DNA of 7,587 nt from a bacterium (GCA_025057335.1 JANWXG010000123.1:1-7587), one strand, 5' to 3'. Shown: positions 1 to 5,995, counted from the first letter of the stretch. The notes: generated by a model from the sequence alone, not told the origin. Numbers and translations: made by a program.

Positions 1-1535
1 ATGATGCGCTTGTGCAGCTCCTCTTCCATCTTGAGCAGCTTCACCGTTTCGGCTTCCATCAGGCGCGAGACGGGGATGCCCGTCCACGACTGCACGATGT
101 GCGCCACCTCGTCTTCGGTGACCACTGTGCGCATCTCCTGGCGCTTGAGGTTCCACTCCTGTTCGAGGTCGGCGGCACGGTTCTGCAGCACGGCGCGCTG
201 CGCACGCAGGTCTTGCACGCGCGAGTAGTCGCCTGAGCGATGCGCCGTCTCTAACTCCTTCTCGATTCGAGCGAGCTGCTGCTTCACTTGTCGCAGCTCA
301 CGCGGGGGCAGCGAGTACTGCAGGCGCACGCGCGACGCCGCCTCGTCGATCAGGTCTATCGCCTTGTCGGGTAAGTAACGGTCGGAGATATAGCGGTCTG
401 CCAGGCGTACGGCGGCGATGATGGCGCTATCTTCGATTTTCACACGGTGGTGCGCCTCGTAGCGGTCGCGCAGCCCACGCAGGATTTCGATGGCTTCCTC
501 GACGGTCGGCTCGCGCACCTGCACAGGCTGGAAGCGGCGCTCTAGCGCAGCGTCGCGCTCGATGTACTTGCGGTATTCATCCAGCGTAGTGGCGCCGATA
601 CACTGCAGTTCGCCCCGCGCGAGGGCGGGCTTCATGATGTTGGAGGCGTCGATAGCTCCTTCGGCAGCGCCTGCGCCCACGACGGTGTGCAGCTCGTCGA
701 TGAACAGGATGACCTCGCCCTGCGCTTTGCGTACCTCCTCCAGCACGCGCTTCATGCGCTCCTCGAACTCGCCGCGATACTTCGTGCCTGCCACCAGCCC
801 CGCAAGGTCCAGCGCCACGATGCGACGGTCTTTGAGCACTTCGGGGATGTCGCCCGAGACGATACGCTGTGCCAGCCCTTCGGCTATCGCGGTTTTGCCG
901 ACGCCCGGTTCGCCAATCAGCACGGGATTGTTCTTGGTACGGCGGGAGAGAATCTGGATGACGCGCTCGATCTCGGCATGCCTGCCAATGACCGGGTCCA
1001 GTTTATCCTGTCGAGCCAGCTCGGTGAGGTCTCTGCCGAACTCGTCTAGGGTGGGGGTACGCGAGCGTTGTCGAGGGGCGGGGGCACCGCTGTCGCTGGA
1101 TTGCAGTGCCATCACTTCGCGTCGGGCACGTTCCAGGTCTACCCCCAGTTTCGCCAGCACTCTGCCTGCCAAGCCTTCTCCCTCACGGATTAAGCCGAGC
1201 AGCAGGTGCTCCGTGCCGATGTAGTTGTTGTTCAGCTGGCGTGCCTCGTCGTAGGCGAGGTCGATGACGCGCTTGGCGCGCGGGGTCAGCTGGGTCTCCT
1301 GTCCCAGTCTCCCCTCTCCCCGTGAGACCTGTCTTTCGATTTCGCTGCGCACTCGGCTTAGGCTCACGCCCATGCGCTCCAGAATGCGTGCTGCCACGCT
1401 GTCTGGTTCGCGCACGAGCCCCAGCAGCAGGTGCTCGGTACTCACGTAGTTTTCGCCCAGTCGCCCTGCTTCTTCTTGGGCATAGAAGATGACTCGTCGG
1501 GCACGCTCAGTGAATCGCTGCCACATTGCTGACAT
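1..1535 (-). CDS. clpC: ATP-dependent Clp protease ATP-binding subunit ClpC (3' part beyond window)
   Basis: Hsp100/AAA+ unfoldase that feeds substrates to ClpP in the cytoplasm; in Firmicutes it recognises proteins tagged with phosphoarginine by McsB. The 511 visible codons form one uninterrupted frame. Residues about 8-145 carry the two Clp_N repeats, each with a (S/G)TEHLLLG motif; E34 and E109 align with the phosphoarginine-docking glutamates E32 and E106 of Bacillus subtilis ClpC. Walker A is GEPGVGKT at 208-215 and Walker B is FIDE ending at E281. A charged coiled-coil M-domain follows at about 405-470. The visible part ends in LHKRII at the start of the second ATPase module, so roughly the last 300-350 residues lie outside the window. 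The ATG at 1535 is chosen because AGGAGG lies 4 bases upstream; a second ATG three codons in is the alternative. It is the last visible gene of the ilvE-mcsAB-clpC cluster, 146 bases after its neighbour. Confidence 0.95.
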   Translation of the reverse strand, partial: MSAMWQRFTERARRVIFYAQEEAGRLGENYVSTEHLLLGLVREPDSVAARILERMGVSLSRVRSEIERQVSRGEGRLGQETQLTPRAKRVIDLAYDEARQLNNNYIGTEHLLLGLIREGEGLAGRVLAKLGVDLERARREVMALQSSDSGAPAPRQRSRTPTLDEFGRDLTELARQDKLDPVIGRHAEIERVIQILSRRTKNNPVLIGEPGVGKTAIAEGLAQRIVSGDIPEVLKDRRIVALDLAGLVAGTKYRGEFEERMKRVLEEVRKAQGEVILFIDELHTVVGAGAAEGAIDASNIMKPALARGELQCIGATTLDEYRKYIERDAALERRFQPVQVREPTVEEAIEILRGLRDRYEAHHRVKIEDSAIIAAVRLADRYISDRYLPDKAIDLIDEAASRVRLQYSLPPRELRQVKQQLARIEKELETAHRSGDYSRVQDLRAQRAVLQNRAADLEQEWNLKRQEMRTVVTEDEVAHIVQSWTGIPVSRLMEAETVKLLKMEEELHKRI

Positions 1536-1538
1536 GGG

Positions 1539-1547
1539 ACCTCCTTT
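1539..1547 (-). promoter_or_regulatory. clpC ribosome binding site
   Basis: On the minus strand AAAGGAGGT lies directly before the clpC ATG at 1535, with only 4 bases between AGGAGG and the ATG. The match to the anti-Shine-Dalgarno is almost full length, which compensates for the short spacing. It favours the first ATG over the second at 1526, which would have a spacing of 13. Confidence 0.8.
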
Positions 1548-1636
1548 ATCGGCAGCGGCGGTGCTTCTGGATAATCACTCCCTTCGCTCACGCCTGCAAC
1601 GCCGAACCCACTAGCTGCAAAGGTTGTTCTGTGTAT

Positions 1637-1666
1637 AGAGTACCTGTTTTGCCCCTGCAGATGCAA
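1637..1666 (-). promoter_or_regulatory. weak candidate internal promoter for clpC
   Basis: In the 146-base gap between the fusion gene and clpC, TTGCAT (1661-1666) and TACTCT (1637-1642) are spaced by 18 bases on the minus strand. Each hexamer matches the sigma70 consensus only partly, so this may be chance. The gap shows no terminator hairpin, no CtsR-type heptad repeat (GGTCAAA-like) and no CIRCE (TTAGCACTC-N9-GAGTGCTAA), so read-through from the ilvE promoter is the simpler reading. Confidence 0.25.
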
Positions 1667-1681
1667 GCGTTGCGAGGATGC

Positions 1682-3067
1682 CTATCCGCAGCGTACCCGC
1701 CGCATCACCGTTCGCATCCGCATGGCACGCCACTCGGCGTCGTCGTGTTGAACGCGCCAGCGTACGGTCATGAACATCTCTCGCCACGTTTGCGCATCCA
1801 GACGACCCCATCCCGCCATCGCTGCTAGGCTGACCACCGATAGCATCTGCAAGGCGTCTTGCGCTGTGACGATGCGTGCTCTTCCGAGAATATGATACAC
1901 CTGTTCTGCCTCTTTGTGCAACTGTGATGCCTGCTCTTGCAGTAGATGTTGTCGGGCACGGTGTTCTGCCTGCGCGATGAACTCGGCGGTGCCCGCTACC
2001 TGCGCCGCAAGCGTTGCCTCGTCCAGCCCGATGCTGTGCGCGTTGGACACCTGAAACAGCGCGCTTGCAGGCGTGCCTTCGCCATGCAGACCGCGAATGA
2101 CCCCGCCCAGTGCCGCCGCTGCCTGCCAGACCGATTGCAGCTGCCCCGTGCGCTCCAGCGCGGGGGTATACATCATCACCGACACACGCAACCCCCATCC
2201 CGTGTTCCACAACGAAGCGGTCAGCCATCCGTAATTGTCGGACAGAGCCAGCTCCTCATGCAGAGCCAGCGCCTCCAGTGCTCCACGCGCCAGCGCGATG
2301 CTCTTACGCACTTGCAGGTCGGGGAGGACGGCTTGCACCCGCAGGTGGTCTTCTTCGTTCACCAGCACGCTGACGACGCGCGCCTCGTCCACAATCAGCG
2401 AGCCATGCGAAGGGCTGTCGTCTAAAGCAGGGCTGGCGAGGCGCAGGTCAATCCAGCGTTGTCGCTCGGAGGGTTTCATGCGGTCAACGGGGATGACTTC
2501 GAAGCGCCAGGGGCTACGGCGCGCCGCCTCCTCCACGCGCTGACGCACCTGCTCCAGCTGCTCGCTGCTGGCGCGCCAAGGGAAAGGCGCCCACACGAAG
2601 TTGCGCGCGTAGCGAGCGCGGCTGCTCAGCACAGGCTGGAAGGCGTCCAACGCCTGAAGCCAGCAGGCGCTGGGTTGGGCGCCCAGTAAGGGGGGAAGAG
2701 GGGTGTGTGCCACGCTTGGCAAAGGCTCTCCTCGATGCTGGGCAGGCAGCGACCAGTTCTGCAGCCATTGCGCTACCGCAGCGGACAGATGCTGATAACA
2801 ATGCGCACAGCCCGCGACACCTTGCTGCACTAACGTTGCAGACGAGGTGGTGCAATGGGCACAAGCGTCCTCTCCCTGCCTCGTATTGGGCGACATCATC
2901 CGCTCCAGCAGATCGCTGAGCACAGCCGCCTGCTCTGGAGCGAAACGCATCAGCTGCCGACGGGTGCACTCGACGCACAGGTCACGTTGCTGACCGTCGG
3001 AGTGTACCCGCCAGAACACGGCAGGGCTGCCGCAGTTGTCGCAGCGCGGTTTACACAGGGGTGCCAC
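1682..3067 (-). CDS. mcsB: McsA-McsB fusion: zinc-finger region joined to a degenerate protein-arginine kinase domain
   Basis: 461 residues. Residues 1-100 resemble McsA, the zinc-binding activator of the kinase: four CxxC pairs at C9/C12, C31/C34, C69/C72 and C87/C90, but no C-terminal UVR motif. After a Pro-rich linker (about 101-135), residues 136-461 match McsB, the kinase that phosphorylates arginines to mark proteins for ClpCP: VLSSRARYARNF (146-157), VNEEDHLRVQ (236-245), YGWLT (279-283), RVSVM (294-298) and RGLHGEGT (325-332). Arginines 150, 152, 155, 243, 294 and 325, expected around ATP, are present. The Cys-containing loop CPTNVGTG is instead SLWNTGWG (285-292), so the catalytic Cys is Ser; the His usually before L-x-S-P is Arg209; the C-terminal RDxxRA motif is absent. 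McsA and McsB are normally separate genes of about 180 and 360 residues. The GTG start at 3067 keeps the first CxxC and overlaps the end of ilvE by 17 bases, implying translational coupling. The family is clear; kinase activity is doubtful. Confidence 0.85.
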   Translation of the reverse strand: MAPLCKPRCDNCGSPAVFWRVHSDGQQRDLCVECTRRQLMRFAPEQAAVLSDLLERMMSPNTRQGEDACAHCTTSSATLVQQGVAGCAHCYQHLSAAVAQWLQNWSLPAQHRGEPLPSVAHTPLPPLLGAQPSACWLQALDAFQPVLSSRARYARNFVWAPFPWRASSEQLEQVRQRVEEAARRSPWRFEVIPVDRMKPSERQRWIDLRLASPALDDSPSHGSLIVDEARVVSVLVNEEDHLRVQAVLPDLQVRKSIALARGALEALALHEELALSDNYGWLTASLWNTGWGLRVSVMMYTPALERTGQLQSVWQAAAALGGVIRGLHGEGTPASALFQVSNAHSIGLDEATLAAQVAGTAEFIAQAEHRARQHLLQEQASQLHKEAEQVYHILGRARIVTAQDALQMLSVVSLAAMAGWGRLDAQTWREMFMTVRWRVQHDDAEWRAMRMRTVMRRVRCG

Positions 3068-3926
3068 TGCTCTGCGTGTGCTCGCGAAACGCCTCGATGA
3101 TACGTCCCGTCAGCTCGCCCGGTTTGCCCGTGCCGATGGGACGCTCGTCCAGTGTGACCATCGGGATGACTTCGGCAGCAGTACCCGTCAGGAACGCCTC
3201 ATCGGCAGTGTATACATCGTACAGGGTCATCATCGTCTCGCGTACAGGGATGTCCATCCGCTCCGCCAGCATCATGACGGTAGCGCGGGTAATGCCTGCG
3301 AGGATGCCTGCTGAGGGCGGCGGCGTGTGCAGCACGCCTCCCTTGACGATGAAGATGTTGTCGCCTGTTGCCTCCGCGACGTAGCCCTCCACGTTGAGCA
3401 TCAACCCCTCGCCTGCGCCCACACGGTTCGCCTCCATCTTCGCCAGGATGTTGTTGATGTAGCGTCCTAACGACTTGATGCGCGGGTCTATGCACTGTGC
3501 GGGCGGAACCCGAGTGGAGACGGTGACCACGTGAAGCCCGTTTTCATACATCTCAGGTGGGTAGAGCGCTAGGTCGGCAGTGGAGATGGCGATAGTAGGG
3601 TCCAGGCGGATGTGTTTCGGGTCGAGCCCCAGTCCGACGCCCCGCGAGACAGTGAGACGGATATAGCAGTTGGTCTCACCGTTCTCACGGACCAACGTCT
3701 TGATGCGCTCGGTCATCTCCTCTTTGCTGATGGGGATGCCTATCATCAGCGCGCGGGCACTGTGGTACAGGCGGTCGATGTGCTCTTGCAGCTTGAAGAT
3801 ACGCCCGTTGTACACGCGGATGCCCTCGAAGACGCCATCGCCGTACAGGAAACCGTGGTCATACAGTTCAATCTTCGCCTCGCCTTGAGGCACCAGCTGT
3901 CCGTTGAGGTGTACAAAACGTCGCAT
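3051..3926 (-). CDS. ilvE: branched-chain amino acid aminotransferase (class IV PLP fold)
   Basis: Catalyses reversible transamination between branched-chain 2-oxo acids and glutamate, the last step of leucine, isoleucine and valine synthesis; cytoplasmic. 291 residues, close to the usual 290-310. Visible fold-type-IV features are YDHGFLYGDGVFEGIRVYNG (22-41), the PLP-binding lysine K151 in KSLGRYINNILAK, EATGDNIF (185-192) with the glutamate that contacts the PLP ring nitrogen, GILAGITR (207-214), and FLTGTAAEVIPM (245-256) followed by the R-x-IG-x-GKPG stretch (262-270) typical of IlvE. D-amino acid aminotransferase and aminodeoxychorismate lyase share the fold, but this C-terminal signature favours IlvE. 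The ATG at 3926 has AGGAGGG 7 bases upstream. It is the first gene after a near-consensus promoter and overlaps the downstream McsA-McsB fusion by 17 bases. Confidence 0.92.
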   Translation of the reverse strand: MRRFVHLNGQLVPQGEAKIELYDHGFLYGDGVFEGIRVYNGRIFKLQEHIDRLYHSARALMIGIPISKEEMTERIKTLVRENGETNCYIRLTVSRGVGLGLDPKHIRLDPTIAISTADLALYPPEMYENGLHVVTVSTRVPPAQCIDPRIKSLGRYINNILAKMEANRVGAGEGLMLNVEGYVAEATGDNIFIVKGGVLHTPPPSAGILAGITRATVMMLAERMDIPVRETMMTLYDVYTADEAFLTGTAAEVIPMVTLDERPIGTGKPGELTGRIIEAFREHTQSSGTPV

Positions 3927-3933
3927 CCCTCTG

Positions 3934-3940
3934 CCCTCCT
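3934..3940 (-). promoter_or_regulatory. ilvE ribosome binding site
   Basis: AGGAGGG on the minus strand, 7 bases before the ATG at 3926; a strong Shine-Dalgarno that fixes the ilvE start. Confidence 0.8.
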
Positions 3941-3951
3941 GTTGTGGTTTC

Positions 3952-3981
3952 AGTATAGCGCGGGGGGAGGGTAAGCGTCAA
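3952..3981 (-). promoter_or_regulatory. sigma70-type promoter of the ilvE-mcsAB-clpC cluster
   Basis: On the minus strand a -35 TTGACG (3976-3981) and a -10 TATACT (3952-3957) are each 5/6 to consensus, with an 18-base spacer. The predicted transcript start is near 3945, leaving a leader of about 20 bases that contains the ilvE ribosome binding site. No inverted or direct repeat typical of HrcA or CtsR control overlaps it. Confidence 0.75.
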
Positions 3982-4012
3982 CCTCCTGCTGAGCCGTTGC
4001 GACAGGGGCTAA

Positions 4013-4034
4013 GGCGCACTGAAGTGCGCACTAC
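4013..4034. repeat. hairpin repeat, right-half copy
   Basis: The palindrome GCGCACT-GA-AGTGCGC (4014-4029) is followed by ACTAC. The same right-hand part recurs at 4216-4238 (one insertion and one change) and in degenerate form at 4085-4107. The left half of the unit is missing here, so it looks like a partial copy of the repeat family in this gap. Confidence 0.7.
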
Positions 4035-4044
4035 GAGCGATGGG

Positions 4045-4113
4045 AAGCTTTGTAGTGATGCACGTGAGTGCTTCCTCTTTTAGCAGGCGGATTAAAGTAC
4101 GCACCACAAACTT
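4045..4113. repeat. hairpin repeat, copy A
   Basis: The core at 4045-4089 matches 4175-4219 at 42 of 45 bases. The left arm AAGCTTTGTAGTG (4045-4057) is nearly the reverse complement of CACCACAAACTT (4102-4113), with one bulge and one mismatch. The enclosed arm GCAC-GTGA-GTGC is intact, while the second inner palindrome is degraded compared with copy B. Confidence 0.75.
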
Positions 4114-4126
4114 GCCCGTTCGTCGT

Positions 4127-4142
4127 GCAGGCTTTAGCCTGC
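4127..4142. repeat. 7-bp palindromic hairpin between repeat copies
   Basis: GCAGGCT-TT-AGCCTGC is a perfect 7-bp stem with a 2-base centre, the same geometry as GCGCACT-GA-AGTGCGC at 4014-4029 but with a different stem sequence. It lies in the spacer between copies A and B. Confidence 0.6.
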
Positions 4143-4173
4143 TTAAAGCGCACGGAGGAACGCGGTGAGCTGG

Positions 4174-4239
4174 CAAGCTCTGTAGTGAAGCACGTGAGTG
4201 CTTCCTCTTGTAGCAGGCGCACTGAAGTGCGTCACTACA
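4174..4239. repeat. hairpin repeat, copy B (best preserved)
   Basis: TGTAGTGA (4181-4188) is the exact reverse complement of TCACTACA (4232-4239). Between them lie AAGCAC-GTGA-GTGCTT (4188-4203) and CGCACT-GA-AGTGCG (4218-4231), so the unit can fold as an outer 8-bp stem with two inner hairpins. The unit contains no coding sequence. It resembles a REP- or MITE-like intergenic element; its mobiliser, if any, is not in the window. Confidence 0.75.
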
Positions 4240-4248
4240 ACTGGGGGG

Positions 4249-4282
4249 AAGTTTGTCATAAGGCACGTCAGTGCTTCTCTCT
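4249..4282. repeat. hairpin repeat, diverged left-half copy C
   Basis: AAGTTTGTCATAAGGCACGT followed by CAGTGCTTCTCTCT aligns with the left half of copies A and B (AAGCTTTGTAGTG...GCACGTGAGTGCTTCCTC). GCAC-GTCA-GTGC keeps the inner hairpin although the loop has changed from GTGA to GTCA. The right half is absent. Confidence 0.55.
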
Positions 4283-4285
4283 GAA

Positions 4286-4315
4286 CCGCCGAAGCCCCCA
4301 GAAGGCTTTTGGCGG
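4286..4315. other. GC-rich hairpin in front of lnt
   Basis: CCGCC (4286-4290) pairs with GGCGG (4311-4315) and AAGCC (4292-4296) with GGCTT (4304-4308), giving a two-part stem with a small internal bulge. It ends 22 bases before the lnt start. It has no following T-run on the plus strand, so it is more likely a leader structure or the end of the repeat region than a terminator. Confidence 0.5.
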
Positions 4316-4337
4316 GGGTTCACGAAAATAGCCCAGT

Positions 4338-5813
4338 GTGAGAAGGTTCTGGCTCTGCTTCGGTGGCAGTCTCTCCAGCGCATTGCTGCTGTGGGTGGCG
4401 CTTCCCCCTGCGGATTGGGGCTGGCTGGCATGGGGGGCGCTGGTGCCCCTGATGCTGGCGCTGCGCCCCCTCTCGCGACCGCGTCAGGGGTGTCTGGTGG
4501 GTCTCCTGTGGGGCGCCTGCTTCTACGGCGTGTTGCTCTGGTGGATGCAGCAGTTCGTCTCGCGATGGACAGACAGCTTCTGGCTGGGGCTAATAGCATG
4601 GGGCGCGCTAGTGCTGTCGCAAATGCTGTTCGCGGGCGCGTTTGGCTGGAGCTACGTGCTGGTCAACCGCCTCGTGCAGGGGGCGTCCCTGCCCATAGCG
4701 TGGGTAGCGGCGTTATGGGTGGCGTTCGAGTGGCTGCGCGGGGCGGGGGCGTGGGGCTTCCTATGGGGACAGCTAGCAGTGTCGCAGCACCGGCAACTGT
4801 TGCCCCTGCAGAGCGCCGAGTTGCTGGGCGCGTGGGGGCTGAGTGCGTGGATTGCCCTCGTGAACGCTGCGCTCGCGGAGGCAATCGCCCGGCGCAGGCT
4901 GCGACCGCTTCTGGTCGCCGTAGAGGTCTCGCTGCTGCTCTTGCTGTTCGGATGGTGGCGACTGAGCCTGCCGCCCGCCACAGAGCGTCTCGATGCGCTT
5001 GTAGTGCAGCCCAACGTGGACACTACGCGCGAATGGGACGAGCAGATGCACCAGCAGGTGAAGACGAGCTTGCAGCGCGCCTTGCAGACCGCTTCACGCG
5101 AAAGGGTAGACCTGGTGCTCCTGCCCGAAACCCTTCTCCCCGACGTGACCGCCTACCCCTTCTCGGACTTGATTCAGCAGGCGAATGCGCAGGGCGTCAC
5201 GGTGCTCATCGGCGCTTTCGAGCGAGAAGCAAGCAGAAGTTACAACACGGTGACCGCCCTCTCACCAGGCAGTCAGGTAGGGGCGTATCGCAAGCAGCAT
5301 CTGGTGCCCTGGGGCGAGTATGTGCCGCTTCGGGAGTGGACGCCCTGGATAACGCACTTCGGAGTGCCGAGCGGGAACATATCGCCGGGCAGCATTCCAG
5401 TATTGCTCACCCGCTGGCGTATCGGCACGCCCATCTGTTTCGAGTCCACGCTGCCCCGCATCGCGGGCGGGATGGCGCGCCGGGGAGCGCGACTGCTGTG
5501 CGTGGTGACCAACGACACCTGGTTCGGACGCTCACCTGCCGCCGAGCAGCACCTGGCTTTCAGCGCGCTACGAGCCGTAGAGACGCGCCGATGGGTACTA
5601 CGCTCCACAACGACGGGCATCTCAGCAGTGTTCGATGCGCGGGGGAGGTGCTTGCAGCGGGCAAAGCTGTTCACCGAGGCACATCTGCGGGCTCGGGAGG
5701 TGGAGTTGCGCGACGAGCGCACGCTGTTCGTATGGTTGGGAGATACGACAGCGATGCTCGCCGTGCTGGGTCTGTGCGTGGGATGGGGTATGCTGGCAAG
5801 GCGACGAGTTTAG
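4338..5813 (+). CDS. lnt: apolipoprotein N-acyltransferase
   Basis: Integral inner-membrane enzyme that transfers an acyl chain from a phospholipid to the amino-terminal cysteine of apolipoproteins, the last step of lipoprotein maturation. 491 residues, within the usual range. Residues 1-210 hold several hydrophobic spans, including the signature ALPPADWGWLAWGALVPLML (21-40) and FEWLRG (130-135). The periplasmic nitrilase-like domain follows with the catalytic triad: E264 (LLPETLLP), K319 (YRKQHLVPWGEYVP) and C367 (PICFES), plus TNDTWFG (391-397). A last membrane span lies at about 467-487. The start is GTG: a stop codon in frame at 4329-4331 excludes anything earlier, and the first hydrophobic span begins within a few residues. 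No good Shine-Dalgarno is visible. A larger open frame across 4271-5950 in another phase has no family features and is not coding. The gene stands alone, divergent from ilvE. Confidence 0.95.
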   Translation: MRRFWLCFGGSLSSALLLWVALPPADWGWLAWGALVPLMLALRPLSRPRQGCLVGLLWGACFYGVLLWWMQQFVSRWTDSFWLGLIAWGALVLSQMLFAGAFGWSYVLVNRLVQGASLPIAWVAALWVAFEWLRGAGAWGFLWGQLAVSQHRQLLPLQSAELLGAWGLSAWIALVNAALAEAIARRRLRPLLVAVEVSLLLLLFGWWRLSLPPATERLDALVVQPNVDTTREWDEQMHQQVKTSLQRALQTASRERVDLVLLPETLLPDVTAYPFSDLIQQANAQGVTVLIGAFEREASRSYNTVTALSPGSQVGAYRKQHLVPWGEYVPLREWTPWITHFGVPSGNISPGSIPVLLTRWRIGTPICFESTLPRIAGGMARRGARLLCVVTNDTWFGRSPAAEQHLAFSALRAVETRRWVLRSTTTGISAVFDARGRCLQRAKLFTEAHLRAREVELRDERTLFVWLGDTTAMLAVLGLCVGWGMLARRRV

Positions 5814-5846
5814 CAGGAGAAGGGCGGCACCGCCGCCCTGTCCTGC
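5813..5846 (+). terminator. strong hairpin at the lnt stop codon
   Basis: The inner stem AGGGCGGC (5821-5828) pairs with GCCGCCCT (5832-5839) around a 3-base loop. The outer stem GCAGGA (5813-5818) pairs with TCCTGC (5841-5846). The hairpin begins at the last base of the lnt stop codon. It lacks a T-run, so it could end transcription with help, or protect the 3' end, rather than be a classic intrinsic terminator. Confidence 0.6.
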
Positions 5847-5911
5847 GCGCAGATGAACCGCTCTGGCATCCCTCCTCTCCGTCGGTCTCTGGTGTCCTAT
5901 CGCCAGCCAGT

Positions 5912-5995
5912 TCACAGGTAGGCACCTTCGCGTATCATGAGAATGGCTAGGGCAATCGCGGCTACAGCGATGCAGATGGCGATGACGGAAGACAT
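5912..5995 (-). CDS. possible 27-residue single-span membrane peptide
   Basis: The peptide starts MSSVIAICIAVAAIALAILM and ends IREGAYL. Residues 4-21 are a continuous hydrophobic helix without charge, followed by R22 and E23, so a single membrane span with the C-terminus inside is likely by the positive-inside rule. The minus strand has GAGGTG 8 bases before the ATG at 5995, a usable ribosome binding site. The frame stays open upstream to a TTG near 6151, but that extension is Arg-rich, low in pattern and has no visible binding site. The N-terminal span recalls DUF948-type anchors, but the rest of such a protein is absent, so it could be a remnant or a true small protein. No function can be assigned. 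Confidence 0.4.
   Translation of the reverse strand: MSSVIAICIAVAAIALAILMIREGAYL

Noticed and set aside
490..1224. 244-codon plus-strand open frame antisense to clpC
   Set aside because: A Ser/Arg/Pro-rich composition is typical of the antisense of a GC-rich gene; clpC on the other strand has Walker A, Walker B and docking motifs.
1611..2228. 205-codon minus-strand open frame within and past the McsA-McsB fusion gene
   Set aside because: It is an off-phase reading of the fusion gene with low-complexity Arg/Ala/Gly composition and no motifs, whereas the fusion frame carries the conserved kinase blocks.
4060..4075. CIRCE/HrcA operator suggested by GAGTGCTT and GCACGTGAGTGC in the repeats
   Set aside because: The CIRCE 9-N9-9 inverted repeat TTAGCACTC/GAGTGCTAA is not present; these bases belong to a repeated hairpin with a 4-base loop found in several copies.
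4271..5950. 559-codon open frame on the plus strand, longer than lnt
   Set aside because: It is in a different phase from lnt, lacks any family pattern, is rich in Arg/Ala/Gly as expected from a GC-rich off-frame, and lnt shows complete catalytic motifs in its own frame.
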